Source: Phragmites australis (Eukaryota; Streptophyta; Magnoliopsida; Poales; Poaceae). From it: DNA of 64,000 nucleotides. A program made the translations under genes and the position numbers. The notes beneath the pieces were generated by a model that made no database searches, was not told the DNA's origin, and saw only the letters and a list, made by a program, of their open reading frames with translations. The stretch lies in assembly GCF_958298935.1 (NCBI RefSeq), contig NC_084932.1:7481501-7545500 (forward strand). Direction: 5' to 3'. Below are positions 34,199-46,943 of this stretch, one piece after another (positions within the stretch are counted from its first letter, which is position 1; every line of letters begins with the position of its first letter).

Positions 34199-35085
34199 AG
34201 TCTTAAAAAGTTTGCACGAGAAAAGTTCTGCTAAAAAATTTCAAATTAACAAGAAAAGTTTTCTTGGAAAAGATTTAAAAAAAAATTACGTGAACCTCAC
34301 GCTACAGTCGTCCGCAACTTAAGCACCAACGGTCACACGGTAAACAGGATTTCTGCCTCAAACCGTGCTCCGATCCTCTCGTCATACATCCGCCATAATT
34401 GTTACCTCATTGGTTGTAGTTAATTGAAAGCTCTGCTTCCCCTCGAAAACCTCAGAAAAAAAGACCCAAGTGTTGCGTCCCAAATGAAGAGGTATGCATG
34501 TGCTCAACAGGAAACGAAGGCACCGGAAATCATCATCAAACAGTTTTTTTTTCTTAATAGAAGATACACATCATAATGATCTCATTTTATCGATTTTATT
34601 AACTAGCAGGTTTCTCTCATTCAAACTCCATCGGCCATACACTCCACTAGCGATGACAGCCATCCCTTTTACACCACAACCTAGTAGGAAAAATAGTTAA
34701 AGGACGAGTGTTAGAAGGATCATTCTATTTCTTCGATTATCAGCACTCATATTTTTTTCGGTAGTATGAAATGGGTCAGCAATTAATGATTTTTATGGGC
34801 ACAACCATTCCGAACCTGAGGAGGAGCCTCAGAAGGACCATGCAGATCTGTTGAAACAGCAGGGTCTTACCTTCATCATGTTCACTCTTTTCTGCATCAG
34901 TAAGTAGATGACAATGCATTGCATGACATAGCCCGGCACCTATGACACCCCCGCACAACAGGAACTATGTTTGCGTAGGGGTCTAATGTGACTTCCATGC
35001 CCAGTGTTTTGTTGACAGTGGTGAAGGATGTTAATTTTATCCTCAACGGTACATCTTGCACCATTGTCAACAATACACTAGGTAC
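34199..35085. other. Intergenic
   Basis: No gene. The AAAAGTTTGCACGAGAAAAG phrase just right of CACTA 1 resembles text on its left side (32835-32880), consistent with one older repeat split by the insertion. Confidence 0.4.
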
Positions 35086-35734
35086 CACTACTTAAAAAAT
35101 AGTTTTATTCGTCGACTCATCACTGTCAGATCAATTAAAACCGATAGTGATACTATTTTTATTGCCGGTTAAAAAACAGTATAACTAGCGGTTTTAGAAA
35201 AGAACCGGCAATGATAGGTTGTTATCATTGCCGGTTGATAACAAAAACCAGCAATGATATTATTATTGCCGGTCTTTATTATGAACCGACAATGAACCTG
35301 GGAGCCAGACCCGAATATTGAATTGAACCCATTTTAGTCGTCTTGTGTTCATGTCTGGGTTCCATCCCCGGCCTAACAAATCTCTAAGTCCTAACCTGGC
35401 AGTACTCCTCACTCTCTCTCTCTCTCTCTATCTTGTCTCTATCGCCGCCCACCTTGATCTTGTCGATCCCCATCCTCGCAAGCTTTATTGCCATCCACCT
35501 CGATCCCATCGATCCCCTTCCTCTCAAGCATCATCACCACCCACCTCCCATCCCTCCTCTCTCTATCTCTGCCGCCGCCATCTACCTCCCGCCCCTCCTC
35601 TCTCTCACTCACGGCTGCCGCCACCCACTTCGAACCTATCGATCCCCTTCCTCCCAAGCACCGTCGCCACCCACCTCCCACCATCTCTCCTCTCACTCGC
35701 TCACGACCGCTACTGCACCCACCTCCCATCCATC

Positions 35735-35789
<55 letters not shown>

Positions 35790-36399
35790 TCACTCTCTCT
35801 CTCGCTCATAGCCACCGCCGCTGAGATCCAATCCCTCCTCCTGAGCTCACGACTGTCACAATCTTCACGGTCGCTGCCCTCACCGCCTTATATCTCTCTA
35901 TGGCAGTGGCATGTGGAGATCGAGGAGCGTAGCGCAATGTGGAGCTCGAGGATCCGGCAAGGCTTCCATCAGTAGGGTGTGTTGTGGCCGCAGCCTTTGT
36001 GCCGCTGTATTTTTCTGGGCAGGGCACGTGGCATACGAGCCGCGGTGAGGAGCGGGCGCAGCGACTCCTATGCTCACTGTCGCGGTGGAGCGGCGGCGTG
36101 GGGCACGATGGATCCGGCGAGGCTTCCATCAGTAGGGTGTGTTGTGGCGGCGGCCTTCGTGCCGCTGCATTTTTCTGTGCAACGTGCGCGCAATGGATGA
36201 GCCACAGTGGCACCTGGACATGACGGTGCCTGGGAGGTCACCTTTTTCTCTCTCTTTTTTAAACTATCATCACTATCGGTTGAAAAGGCCCGACGGTGAT
36301 AATGACCCAGCTATCACTACCTCTTGCCTACTGTCGGTTCCAAAACTGGTAGTAAAAACCAGTTTGGAACCAACAGTGAAGCCATATTCTATAGTAGTG
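35086..36399. mobile_element. Non-autonomous CACTA element 2
   Basis: Starts CACTACTTAAAAAATAG and ends, complemented, CACTACTATAGAATATGG. Flanks are TAC/TGC (one mismatch). Subterminal GCCGGTT/AACCGGCAATGAT units occur at both ends. The interior contains a pyrimidine-rich stretch, a (CT) microsatellite, and two copies about 160 bp apart of a GCTTCCATCAGTAGGGTGTG block (about 35965 and 36123). The GGCGGCAGCCTT-like text inside is also present in CACTA 1. Confidence 0.8.
35742..35784. repeat. (CT)n microsatellite
   Basis: About 21 uninterrupted CT units. It produces Ser/Leu- or Arg/Glu-rich spurious frames. Confidence 0.95.
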
Positions 36400-36961
36400 T
36401 GCGGAGGTATTATTGCACATACAAGAAGGAGAGGAACTGCTACTTTCCCAAGATGCATCTTAGTTCTAATCTAGGAAGTGGTGATAGACTGGTTGAAGTA
36501 ACAAGGACCCAAGCCTGATGATCTATCAAGAACTCCAACACATATACTCCTATATAAGAAGGAAACACCCACAAACATATGATAGTTTAATGCTTGCGAT
36601 ATTCAACATCTTCGATTAGATATACTCCTATGTATGGAGCAACATACGCTATCATTTATTAACAACAAAATTGTATAGGCTTTAACTGCTATTTATATCA
36701 AAGATATCCATTTTTATTTTATTGAATCTTCGCTCCTCATTCAGTCTATGTGGGTGGAATCAAAATAAGTTCACATTTATTACTTTTTGGTCAGTTCTAA
36801 ATGATTTTGATTAATTAACTAGATATACTCTCACTATAAATTAGCAAGCACGAATTCTGTGATGGGAGATGCAGATATGCATTGAAATTAATTTGGGTCA
36901 CTACATTTTGTTGCGCATTGAGTCAGGAGTGAATTCCATGTACTAGGGCTTGTATGGATAA

Positions 36962-37178
36962 TGTTGAGAAATGATCAATTCATGAATGTTAGGAAGAGGT
37001 GTCTCCCTAATCCCTAACAAGCATCTCTTCGTTCATGTCTATTGAGGAGAGGTGTCTCCCCAACAACACCCTTTTATCTTGTATATATATATGTAATAGA
37101 CACAATGCAATGAATCAATGAATTCTATTCTACACTATCTACCGTGTTTAATCTATCGATCTCTCTTTACTCTAAACA
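36962..37178 (+). repeat. 5' LTR of copia 2
   Basis: 217 bp, TGTTGAG to AAACA, followed by TGTTATCGGCA, a degraded TGGTATCAGAGC-type primer site. It contains a short TATATATATG tract. Confidence 0.75.
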
Positions 37179-37249
37179 TGTTATCGGCACTTTGTTCTAG
37201 TTCTAATCGGTCAACCACAGCGAAGAGAACACCAGAGGCACGAAGGCCT

Positions 37250-38055
37250 CTGCACAGAGGGTAAGCACCAATGGTTTCCCCATAGATCCATCACACACTA
37301 ACCTCTCTGATGGCACTTGGGGACGAGGTCCTTGGCCTCCTTTCTCATCCCCGACATGCACTGTGACACTATCACCAATGACATCATCTTCCTCAACACG
37401 TTGGTCATCATCGTCTTCATGGTCTTCTCCATGGCCGGTGTATCAGCGCTCATGGCAAGCCCCATATGCACCCACAACATTGTGCCATCAGCATAGTGAC
37501 CACATTGATAGAACAGACACGCACGGTGTTGCAACCCTTTGGTTGCAACTCATCCTCACGATGGCGACGGATCTAACGCTCCTGAGGGGACCCCAATGAT
37601 CAGCGTCCACGCCGGTCCCCGCCCCATCGTCGACGCCTCCGTGTTAGCCTCCTTCACTGCGGCTAGAGTCGAATCCAGCAGGGTTGGACCCACCTCAATG
37701 ACGGGATCCGTTTTCACACCAGTGGTCTTCACCTCCTAGGCCTCCTCCCAGGCTGCGCCAGCAACTCCGGCACGTCGACCACGTCGCACGGCTGCTGCGG
37801 CAGCCAACTAGCATCTAGGCCTTGTGTGTGGTGAAAGGGGTGGGGGTGCCCACCACGGCAGCGACCGACCACCACGGCGGCGCCATCCGCCAAGCCACCG
37901 GCGACCTAACAGGGTGGCGGTGACGGTCGGCCCACCAAGAGAGGCGGCGACCAAAGAACATGGGGAGGGGGTGAAAACCCTAACCGTCACCCACGCCTCT
38001 ATATATGTGTGCCCCCACGGGATGATGGAGAAAATTTTATCTACTATGCTTCCCA
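37250..38055. other. copia 2 interior of unclear origin, GC-rich
   Basis: This lies before the gag knuckle region and is more GC-rich than its neighbours. It ends in a TATATATGTGTGCCCC segment at about 37998. It could be a decayed gag N-terminus or a separate insertion; no domain is recognised. Confidence 0.3.
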
Positions 38056-38660
38056 CTAATAGGATCTTACAACAACAATATCGTGCAAGAGAATACCAAA
38101 TTTATTCTAACTTAATATGTGTATTATTTTAGGCCGAAAAGCATGATGAACTCCTTCTAAGAAATCATCATTAGAGTCCAATAGACGCTTCTCCTTTACC
38201 TGAAATACATGCTAATGTCCAGAATAACAACAATTTTGATGGCTTTTTTAGACACCAACCAACGAACTTTAAAGGCAAACACAAACGCAACATGAAGTAG
38301 AAGCCACATGCACCGGAGCAGGAGAAAGGCATTTCTAAACCTAATTTTGACAAATCTAATATTTGTCGTAAGTGTGGATGTTACAAACACACAACTAAGA
38401 AATATCGCACCCTGAGACATCTAATTGATTTGTACATAAAATCCGCTAGACGTAGGCTCAAGGACCAAAATATGAAGCACACTTCAATCTTCAAACTAAC
38501 ACCACCAAGGAGGTTAGTTGTTCATAATAAGTTCCACAAGAACTAAGTAACAACCAGACTCTTCTGCAGCTAGAAGATCATATGAGAACAGAAAACATGA
38601 TTATCGAATTTGCATTGCACGACATGTTTGGAGACCTTAACTAGTCTCTCAATTCCTTAG
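38056..38660 (+). pseudogene. copia 2 gag remnant
   Basis: Reads NICRKCGCYKHTTKKYRT at about 38350-38410, a CX2CX4HX4C knuckle whose last Cys is now Tyr. Upstream fragments (NVQNNNNFDGFF and HQPTNFKGKH types) fit copia gag. Stops occur throughout. Confidence 0.6.
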
Positions 38661-38839
38661 ATACCATGTTATCTATGTCCCATTAAGTGTTGTAATATAA
38701 TATGTTGTCATCACTTTACTATATTGTATATCACAATAATGTATAGGTACATTTGATATTCAATAAAGTTTGTATGTGTTCTATATATCTGATAAGAATT
38801 CCATATTAAATTTTTTATTTCTATATTTAGATTTCTACG

Positions 38840-41800
38840 GGAGTCAACCCAATGGAGGAGGAAATGTGACTTGTAGACAGTTGCACCATAAATTCTATAT
38901 TTAGGGAAACAAAATATTTCCAAACTCTTACTAAGAGATAAGAAAATATTTTGACAATCTTTGGACGCGATGCAGTAATTGTTGGCTTCGGTCGTGTTAT
39001 AAATACCGTCCCTATGGGTACTCATGTCATAATCAATGATGCTCTATTGTATCTCAATTGAACTTGTACCTTACTAAGTTATAGAGATATCCGTCAGAAT
39101 AGTTTCCATATTGAAACTCGTGATGACAACAAAGAGGAATATCTCCTCTTAACGAAAAACAATAGAAATGTCAAACAAGTAATTGAAAAAATTCCATCTT
39201 TATTAACATAATTGTACCACACTTAGCAAATGTTGCGTACAAGGTAATTTTTTGAATGTTAATGCATTACAAACTTAGCATGATCGTCTTTATCATCCTT
39301 GTATAGGGATGATGCAGAAAATTATCAGCAATTTCGTTGGTCATGGTTTAAGTGAAGCTAAATTCTAACAATCTTTGGATTTTATGTGCACTTTATGTGC
39401 AACAGGAAAGCTAATTTTATGGCCCTCTTACCTTAGAATTCAAGAATAATCACTCAAATTTCTTGAACGTATTCAAGGTGATATATGCGGTCCTATCCAA
39501 TCATTGTCTGGATCATTCACGTATTTCGTGGTTCTAATAGATGCATCTACACGATGGTCTCTTTTTTGTATTTTGTCCATACGAAACCATACATTTGCCA
39601 AAATAATAGTTCAAATTATTAAATTATGAGCACATTATCATAAACATTGAATTCAATCAATTCGAATGTACAATGTTGCAGAAGTCACCTCACATGCCTT
39701 CAATGACTATTGTATGTCCCTAGAAATTCAAGTTCAGCATTATGTCCCATATGTTCATACTCAAAATTGTTTGTCAAAGTCTCTTATAAAGAGCATTAAG
39801 CTCACTGCATGACCCTTATTACAGAATTGCAATTTACCAACCTCGTGTTGGGCTCGTGTAGTTTTATACGCTGCTGACTTAATTCAGTTGTGGCCTACTG
39901 CATATCATAGTACTTCCCCTCTACAATTAGTATGTGGGAATCCACCATGCATTTCCCATCTGCGTAAATTCAATTGCACTACATACGTACCGATCTCACC
40001 ACCACATCGTACATTCATGCGCCCATACAGGAAATTAAGGATCTACGTGGGGTATCAATCTCCGTTGATCATTAAATACCTCGAGCCCCTCACAAGAGAC
40101 CTATTCATGGGCCAGTATGCTGACTGTATATTAAATGAGGACCATTTTTCAGTATTAAGGGGAGATTTTAAGTACCAAAAAGAATGCTAGAAAATCAATT
40201 GGAATATCCAAGGCATTTCTGCCTCAGATCCACGTACTCAAGAATCTGAACTCCAAGTTCAGAAAATTATCAATTTGTAACACATTGCAAATAACCTATC
40301 ACACGTATTTACTGACTACAAAGATGTCACCAAATCCTATAATCCTATCAAAAATATGTCCAAAAGAGTGGAGGTACCAAATAAAACCACTCAACTCCCT
40401 ATTCAAAATAAGAAAGGGAGAAGTACGACCACAAAGGAGGATACAACTTCTTGCAAGTGCCAAAGGAAACCGAGGAAGATACCCTCTAAAACAGTAAGTG
40501 CAAGTCAACCTTAAGTTGACGGACACCCAATGGGTAGTATACACCTAGTGGATGGGCAACATCCACAACTCAACTCAATAGTGCACTCAATTCATGATGC
40601 TGGGACATCGAAATACCCTGACTCAATTGTATTAGGAAATCACAAACAGTCACCAAGGGTACAAGAGATTTCTACCAACTATCTAGATTCTGGAGAATCA
40701 TTTGATTGAAAGACTACAATTATCGACACATACTTCTCCACAAGGATTGCAAATAACCTCCAAAATGATCCAGATCCCAAGACCATGGTAGAGTATCGAA
40801 AGCGCTCGGATTGGGTTCAATGGAAGGATGCAATCCCAGCAGAGATAGCCTCGCTCACAAAAAGAGATGTATTCACATCTGTAATACCAACACCTCCAAA
40901 TATCTTTCATGTGGGATACAAATGGGTTTTCGTCTGAAAACGAAATGAGAACAACAAGGTGGTGAGATACAAAGCAAAGCTAGTAGCACAAGGGCTCATG
41001 CAGAGGTCCAGCATTGATTTCTATTCTCCAGTCATGAAAGTAATCATATTCCGATATCTTCTCTCATTGGCAGTTCGAAATCATCTATCTATGAAATTGA
41101 TGGATGTAGTAACCACATATCTATATGATCACTTGATTCAGATATATACATGAAGGTTCTTGATGGAATCCAAATTCCGAATCTAAACGTAAACCGCAAC
41201 ATATATTGTGTAAAGCTCAATAAGTCACTATATGGCTTAAAGCCGTCGGGACGAATGTGGTACAACCGACTTAGTGAGTTTCTTCTGTGGAAGTGTTACT
41301 CCAATAATGATGATTGTCCATGTGTGTTCATCAAGAAATCCTTAACAGAAAGTATTATCTCAGTATATGTTGATGACATAAATATCATTGGCAATGTACA
41401 AGATATCAATAGAGCACATGATCATCTAAAGACGGAATTTGAGATGAAATATTTGGGTAAAAACCTAATTTTGTTTGGGTTTACAACTCGATCACCTTCT
41501 CTCAAGAATTCTAGTACACCAAGCTGCTTATATCTAGAAAATATTGAAGAAATTCAATATGGACAAATCATATACATGTAAAACACATATGGTTTTTCGA
41601 TCTCTAGGTATGGAGAAATATCCATTGAGACCACGGGATGATGGAAAAGAGATACGGGGACCTGAGGTTCCATATCTCAGTGCTATTGGAGCGTTTATGT
41701 ATCTTGTAAATTGCATCAGCTCTGATAACTCATTTGCAATGAACTTACTAGCTAGACACAGCATTGCTCCAACAAAACGCCATTGGGTGAGAATAAAAAA

Positions 41801-42312
41801 TATCCTAAGATATCTCCAAGGCACCAAAGATCTTGGTCTATTCTTTCAATTTCTATGAAACTACGATTCAAACATGATTAGATACAGTGACACTGACTAC
41901 TTATCAGATTCCCACAATACTATATCACAAACAAGCTTCATGTTCCTACATGTTGGGATAACTATTTCCAAATAGACTATAGTGGCTACATCCACCAATC
42001 ATTCTGAAATAATTGTGGCTTCGCAGAATGATCAACCACATACAACAGTCATATGGTATTGGTTCCATTGAATCACCCACTATTATCTACGAAGATAATG
42101 CTGCTTGTATTGCTCAGATACAAACAGGTTACATAAAGAGCAATATCACTAAGCATATTGCCCCTAAATTGTTTTATCCTCATGAGCTACAACACTATGG
42201 AGAGATAAAAATATTGCAAACTAAATCTTGTGATAACCTCGTAGATTTGTTCATAAAGTCTTTACCCATTTCTACATTCCAAAACTATGTTTATGGAATT
42301 GGTATGCGATGA
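38840..42312 (+). pseudogene. copia 2 pol remnant
   Basis: A decayed protease core (LVDSCTINSIF, expected DSG) lies near 38868. Integrase fragments occur around 39470-40190, including LQLVCGNPPCISHLRKFNC. The RT begins near 40790 (SDWVQWKDAIPAEI, YKWVFV) with NVNRNIYCVKLNKSLYGLKP and the active-site-like YVDDINIIG at about 41365. RNase H pieces (YEDNAACIAQIQ, SNITKHIAPK) end at about 42312. At least five stops or shifts interrupt it. Order is protease, integrase, RT, RNase H, as in copia. Confidence 0.85.
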
Positions 42313-42763
42313 CTTCGAGATTTGCAAGGTTCAGGGGGGGTCTTCTCTTGAATTTTAACCTGCTCATATATCATATTGTACTCTTTTTTCTATATGAGTT
42401 TTACTCATGAGGTTTCTCATAAAAGATTTAATAAGGTAATATCTACACAAGAATATATATCATATTTTCTATTTTCCCTACCAGGGTTTTTAAGGGAGAT
42501 ATGAAAGATATATTGATCCACATATCATACCTATTATTCTCTAAACTCGCTTATGGGTTTTTTTTCCAAGGTTTTCCCATATAAATTTACAATGAGATAA
42601 TAATTAATATATAATGTATCATTTTCTCCTTATTTTTTCACTTGGGTTTAAAGAAGCTTCAACGCATATCACCATTTTATTACTATTATTTTTTCTCATA
42701 TTTTTCCTATAGAGTTTTTAGAGGAGTTTTTCATTGTGCTATACACAGATAGCCAAGGAGAAG

Positions 42764-43108
42764 TGTTGAGAAATGATCCATTCATACCTGTTGGGAAGAG
42801 ATGTCTCCTCAGCAGTCATCCCTTCCTTCATATCTGTTGGGGAGAGGTGCCTCCCCAACAACACCCTTTTATCTTATATACATATGTCTATATATACATA
42901 TATACATATGTATGTATATATATATATGTATATATACATATATACACATACATATATATGTATACATACATATATATATGTATATATATATATATGTGTG
43001 TATATATATACACACATACATATATATGTATGTATATATATATGTATGTGTATATATATATATATGTATATATATATATGTATGTAATAGACACAATGCA
43101 ATGAATCA
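42764..43108 (+). repeat. 3' LTR of copia 2, expanded and truncated
   Basis: Homologous to the 5' LTR but carrying about 200 bp of TA-rich repeat where the 5' copy has about 14 bp, and lacking the final ~70 bp. Confidence 0.8.
42878..43085. repeat. TATA/TACA/TGTA microsatellite expansion
   Basis: About 200 bp of alternating purine-pyrimidine text (TATATACATATATGTATG variants). All open frames in it (Tyr/Ile/His-rich) are artefacts. The sequence is prone to hairpins and slippage. Confidence 0.95.
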
Positions 43109-43798
43109 GTAACATTCTTTATTGTTGTAATAGAATATTGCAACGTCATTTTCTTTGTGGTGACAAACTATTGTAATAATTAGTTTTTCCATCTTTGTGG
43201 AGACACCCTTTCATCTTAGAGGGAACATTCTTTTTTGTTGTAATAGAATATTGCAACGTCATTTTCTTTGTGACGACAAACTATTGTAACAATTAGTTTT
43301 CCCATGAGGGTATCTCGTTATGGCGCCACTATTTTGTGGGAATATCCTTTTTCACACGAACAAAATTTTACATTAAGCTACGTAAACTACATAACATTGT
43401 CATGCTTCGGAGAAAGTTCTCATAATTCTTAGGATGAAAACAATTGGAATCAATCAGAAAATGCCTAAAACCAATTAAATTTTCATTTTTTTCGTCAAAT
43501 TGGAATCAAGAACGATAATGCCATAAACAAATACGAAATCAAAAATATCATAAGTGGAGCATCGGAACATAAATATACCAATATTGGTCGGAAACAGATC
43601 GGAGATACTTAAATCGTAGAACCATGACTTCAAACATTTGACTAAGCATGACTATATATAAAATGATTTTGTATTCTCACTGTACAACTCACAATTTATC
43701 CAACATAATGTTATATACCATACAACCCCACAAGCGTATGATTATGAAATATGAGAATAAGTTCACGGCCTACATAACATACATACCACACGGAGGAT
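43109..43798. other. Intergenic
   Basis: A segment ATTCTTTATTGTTGTAATAG through ATTAGTTTTTCC is tandemly repeated (about 43112-43190 and 43228-43305). No gene is seen. Confidence 0.5.
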
Positions 43799-43807
43799 TT
43801 CTAAAAA

Positions 43808-44651
43808 GGGATAAATGCAAACCCCCCCCCCCCCCCAAAAGTCATTTGGATTTTGACTTTCCCTCCCAAAAGTTGTTTTGTTGCAAAAAAAAAAAAACCC
43901 CAAAGGTTTGATTTTGTTGCAAAAACACCCCAAAAAATTAAAAAAAATTAAAAAAATCACAAAAAATTCTAAAAAAACTAGAAACAATTATAAGACCTTT
44001 TGTGAATTTTTTTTTAAAATAATATCCTTTGCATCATATTTCATGGAGAGTAAGTTTGAAAAAAAAGAAAAACGTGCAACTCATTTATTAATTCGAGTTA
44101 AATGCATAGTTAATTATTTACTAATCCAAAAATCATGAAAAAAAAATTTAGTCTTCTTACATGATCCTCTATCTTATAAAAATACATGAAATCTTGAAAT
44201 AGTTATTGTAACGTGCAGGATTGAGTAAATGTGTTGCAGATAGATTAATTCATAACTAATCCATAACACCCCTAAAATTAGTGAAACCACTTTTATTAGT
44301 TTACTTAAAAAATTATTTGTGTAGGAAAAATAATGGTAGACATGACAAAGTTAAAATAACATGAGTTAATAAATGAGCTGCACATTTTTTCTTTTTTTTT
44401 TTCCAAACTTCCTCTCCATAAAATATGATGCAAAGGATATTATTTTTGAAAACAAATTTCACAGAAGGTCTTAGAATTGTCTCTAGTTTGTTTAGAATTT
44501 TTTTTAATGATTTTTGTTATTTTATTTTTGAATTTTTAGGGGGTTTTTTGCAACAAAGTCAAATTTTTGGGGGGTTTTTTTTGCAACAAAACAACTTTTG
44601 GGGGGAAAATTCAAAATCCAAGTGACTTTTAGGGGGGTTTGCAGTTTTCCC
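43808..44651. mobile_element. Long-TIR Mutator-type non-autonomous element
   Basis: Both arms begin GGGA-AA-TGCAAACCCCCC and remain reverse-complementary for roughly 300 bp (43808-44115 against 44335-44651), around a centre of about 220 bp. A perfect 9-bp TSD TTCTAAAAA flanks it (43799-43807 and 44652-44660). There is no coding capacity. The outer arms are rich in C runs and TTTTGTTGCAAAAA phrases. Confidence 0.92.
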
Positions 44652-44660
44652 TTCTAAAAA

Positions 44661-45007
44661 TCGTATGTGTCTATATGATAGACACAGATGGATTTGTAAA
44701 AATCTTCTATGGTTCTGGTATATCCAGACAACGGTCATGTTATAGACACATCTGTCTTAGCAACTGTATATAGGTATTTTGTCAGTAACGGATCATAAGG
44801 AAACGTCTGTGACATTCCATCTGTTTTCACTATTTATATGGTAGTGATATGTGGCATCTATAATTTTTAACGTACGGGTCATAACTAAGTCAGACATATA
44901 ATTCTTATGCCAATACTTTCTATACAAGTATCACAAGGCATCGTTTTTTAATGTTGTGCATTGTTAGGAAATCAGTCCACGCAGGGACTTAAATCTACCG
45001 AGGCGAA
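44661..45007. other. Intergenic
   Basis: Nothing recognised. Confidence 0.4.
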
Positions 45008-45205
45008 TCATGAAAGATCACAAATGACATCATAGGTATAATGTTTGTTGATAAGGTTCAGCCAAAGTGTATATCCTGAGGTATCACTATGGTTGCTCCT
45101 CCCTGCAATTGCAACACCAGCCACCTGAAGTCCCGGCAGAACCACTGGGACCCCTACGACCCTATCGATGTGCCGCCATGCCGGTTGCAACAACCGTCCT
45201 CTCAT
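45008..45205 (-). pseudogene. Unidentified coding-like remnant, partner of 47928-48080
   Basis: Minus-strand frame reads VVLPGLQVAGVAIAGRSNHS, then GYTLWLNLINKHYTYDVICD. A diverged relative lies in opposite orientation at 47928-48080 (VLLGPWVAGVATMGGALVAR, MVRLNLI). DNA blocks such as GGTGGCTGGTGTTGCAA and GGCTGAACCT are shared. I do not recognise the family. Confidence 0.4.
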
Positions 45206-45951
45206 ATTTATAAGGAGACCATGTTATAAAAGTCTGACTCTAACTCTACCTTATGCTGCTAATCCAACTCCTAGTCCAAATGTAACAATCTAGTACACCA
45301 TATATATTCAACGTAAATACAACAAACTCCACCTTGACAAATATATCTACCACCTTGAGGCTGCCAAGTGTGAACCTTTATGTACACCAGACTCGAGTAG
45401 TTGACTTTGCCGCTCAACTAGAGCCACACGACAAGTCTAATTTTACTCAGAGGGTTTGCCTTCAAATCCTTGCAATTCCAAACTTCATGACTTCACTGCA
45501 ATTGTACACCCTTCACTTCTATCATCATAGTTTCTCGCAAGCGAAATCAAATTCCTTTCATCTTGACATAAGTCTGACTCTCTGAAGCACTCAACTACAT
45601 CATATATCTTGATTTTTATGTCACCTACTCTAACAACACTGTAGTTTGTGTCATCACCCAAGTAGAGTAAACCAAAAAATCACCAGACCCATACGGGAAT
45701 ATCACATAATAAGTGCTAATTGAATCCAGTATCCACGATCTAGGTGATTGCATGCTTGATACTGGAAACTTCATTGTCAATGTCTGATTCACTCAATGGA
45801 ATTGCCATATTAGCACATGCTCTTTCGCTTGGCTGTTAGGTTACTATTCTCCGATATCTTATATTGTAGCCTCCTGCAGCCTCAGACTAACTGGATTACT
45901 CTAATTACATGTAGAGACTTATGTAACCTCTATCTTATCTTTCCAAATTCA
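45206..45951. other. Intergenic
   Basis: Low-quality open frames only. No domain. Confidence 0.4.
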
Positions 45952-46940
45952 CACTACACCAAAACACCTCATCAGTGTCGGTTCAAAATCATCATCAGTG
46001 GCGGGTTTTGAACCGACACTAATTACTCGGTACTGATAGTCACTGACTATTAATGCCGGTATGGAACCGACACTGAAAATCACTATAACTGCTGGTTGAA
46101 CTATCAGTGCCGGTTGGAGCTACCAACCGACACTAATAGTCGGTCTCGATTCAACGTTTTTTTCGAGCTGAAAAAAGTTTCAAAATTCTTTTTTTTGTGA
46201 CCAGAGGCTGCCCACCCGACCGCGCCCAATATTTGTAAAGTCACATGATATTCACTCGCATGCTGCAACCAAGACTCAAACTCAAGATCTCACAGCTTGT
46301 GCGCACGCATGACCCCTCTAACATCTCAACTATCGTCCGTTCGTGAGTATAGTAGCAAAATGAATCCTTTTGATATTTTCTGACCGAACATTTAAATAGT
46401 TATTTGAATATCTAAATAATCTCAAATAAAAAAGTGATCAACTAAAAAGTTGTAGATCTCGTCGAGAGCTACAATTTTTATATAAATTTTCCCCATTCGA
46501 CTTTGTGTGAAAAAGTTATAAATTTTTTAATGTGAGTTATCATCGACCACTACTATAATTTTATTATAATTATTTGGGTATTTAAATGACCACAAATTAA
46601 AAAGTTTTTAACTACAAAGTTGTAGATTTCATCGAGAGCTATAATTATCATATAAAGTTTTTCCTCATCCAACTTCGTGTGAAAAAATTATGAATTTTTT
46701 AAGATGAATTGTGACAGTAGCAATTATCAGTGACGGTTCGTAACTAGAACCAGCATTGATACTGATTATCAGTGCCGGTTCGTGGCTAGAATAGACACTT
46801 ATGTATCAGTACCGATTCTTATCTTCTCAGCTGTTGTTTGCGCGCGGGAGTTTAAGAACCGGTACTGATACATCTTCAGTGCCGATTACTATTGAACTAA
46901 TACTGATGAGGTGCTACATATATAATATTATATAGTAGTG
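45952..46940. mobile_element. Non-autonomous CACTA element 3 (989 bp)
   Basis: Starts CACTACACCAAAACACCTCA and ends TATATAGTAGTG. It is flanked by a perfect 3-bp TSD TCA (45949-45951 and 46941-46943). CAGTGCCGGTT and CCGACACTAAT units are dense in the first 190 and last 200 bp. The centre has AAGTTGTAGAT-TC-TCGAGAGCTA repeats and, at about 46255-46340, a tRNA-like promoter remnant shared with CACTA 5. Confidence 0.88.
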
Positions 46941-46943
46941 TCA

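Larger units (their letters stand above)
36962..43108 (+). mobile_element. Degenerate Ty1/copia retrotransposon 2
   Basis: The 5' LTR 36962-37178 begins TGTTGAGAAATGATC. The 3' LTR begins with the same text at 42764 after a CCAAGGAGAAG purine tract. Shared blocks include GGAGAGGTG-CTCCCCAACAACACC and TAATAGACACAATGCAATGA. The 3' LTR loses homology at about 43108, so it is truncated and no TSD can be read. Between them are gag and pol remnants full of stops. Confidence 0.85.

Noticed and set aside
35345..35975. Pro/Ser/Leu-rich long frames
   Set aside because: Caused by pyrimidine-rich text and a (CT)n tract inside CACTA 2.
42736..43149. Several overlapping Tyr/Ile/His-rich open frames on both strands
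   Set aside because: They are translations of the TATA/TACA microsatellite in an LTR, open only because the repeat lacks stop codons.
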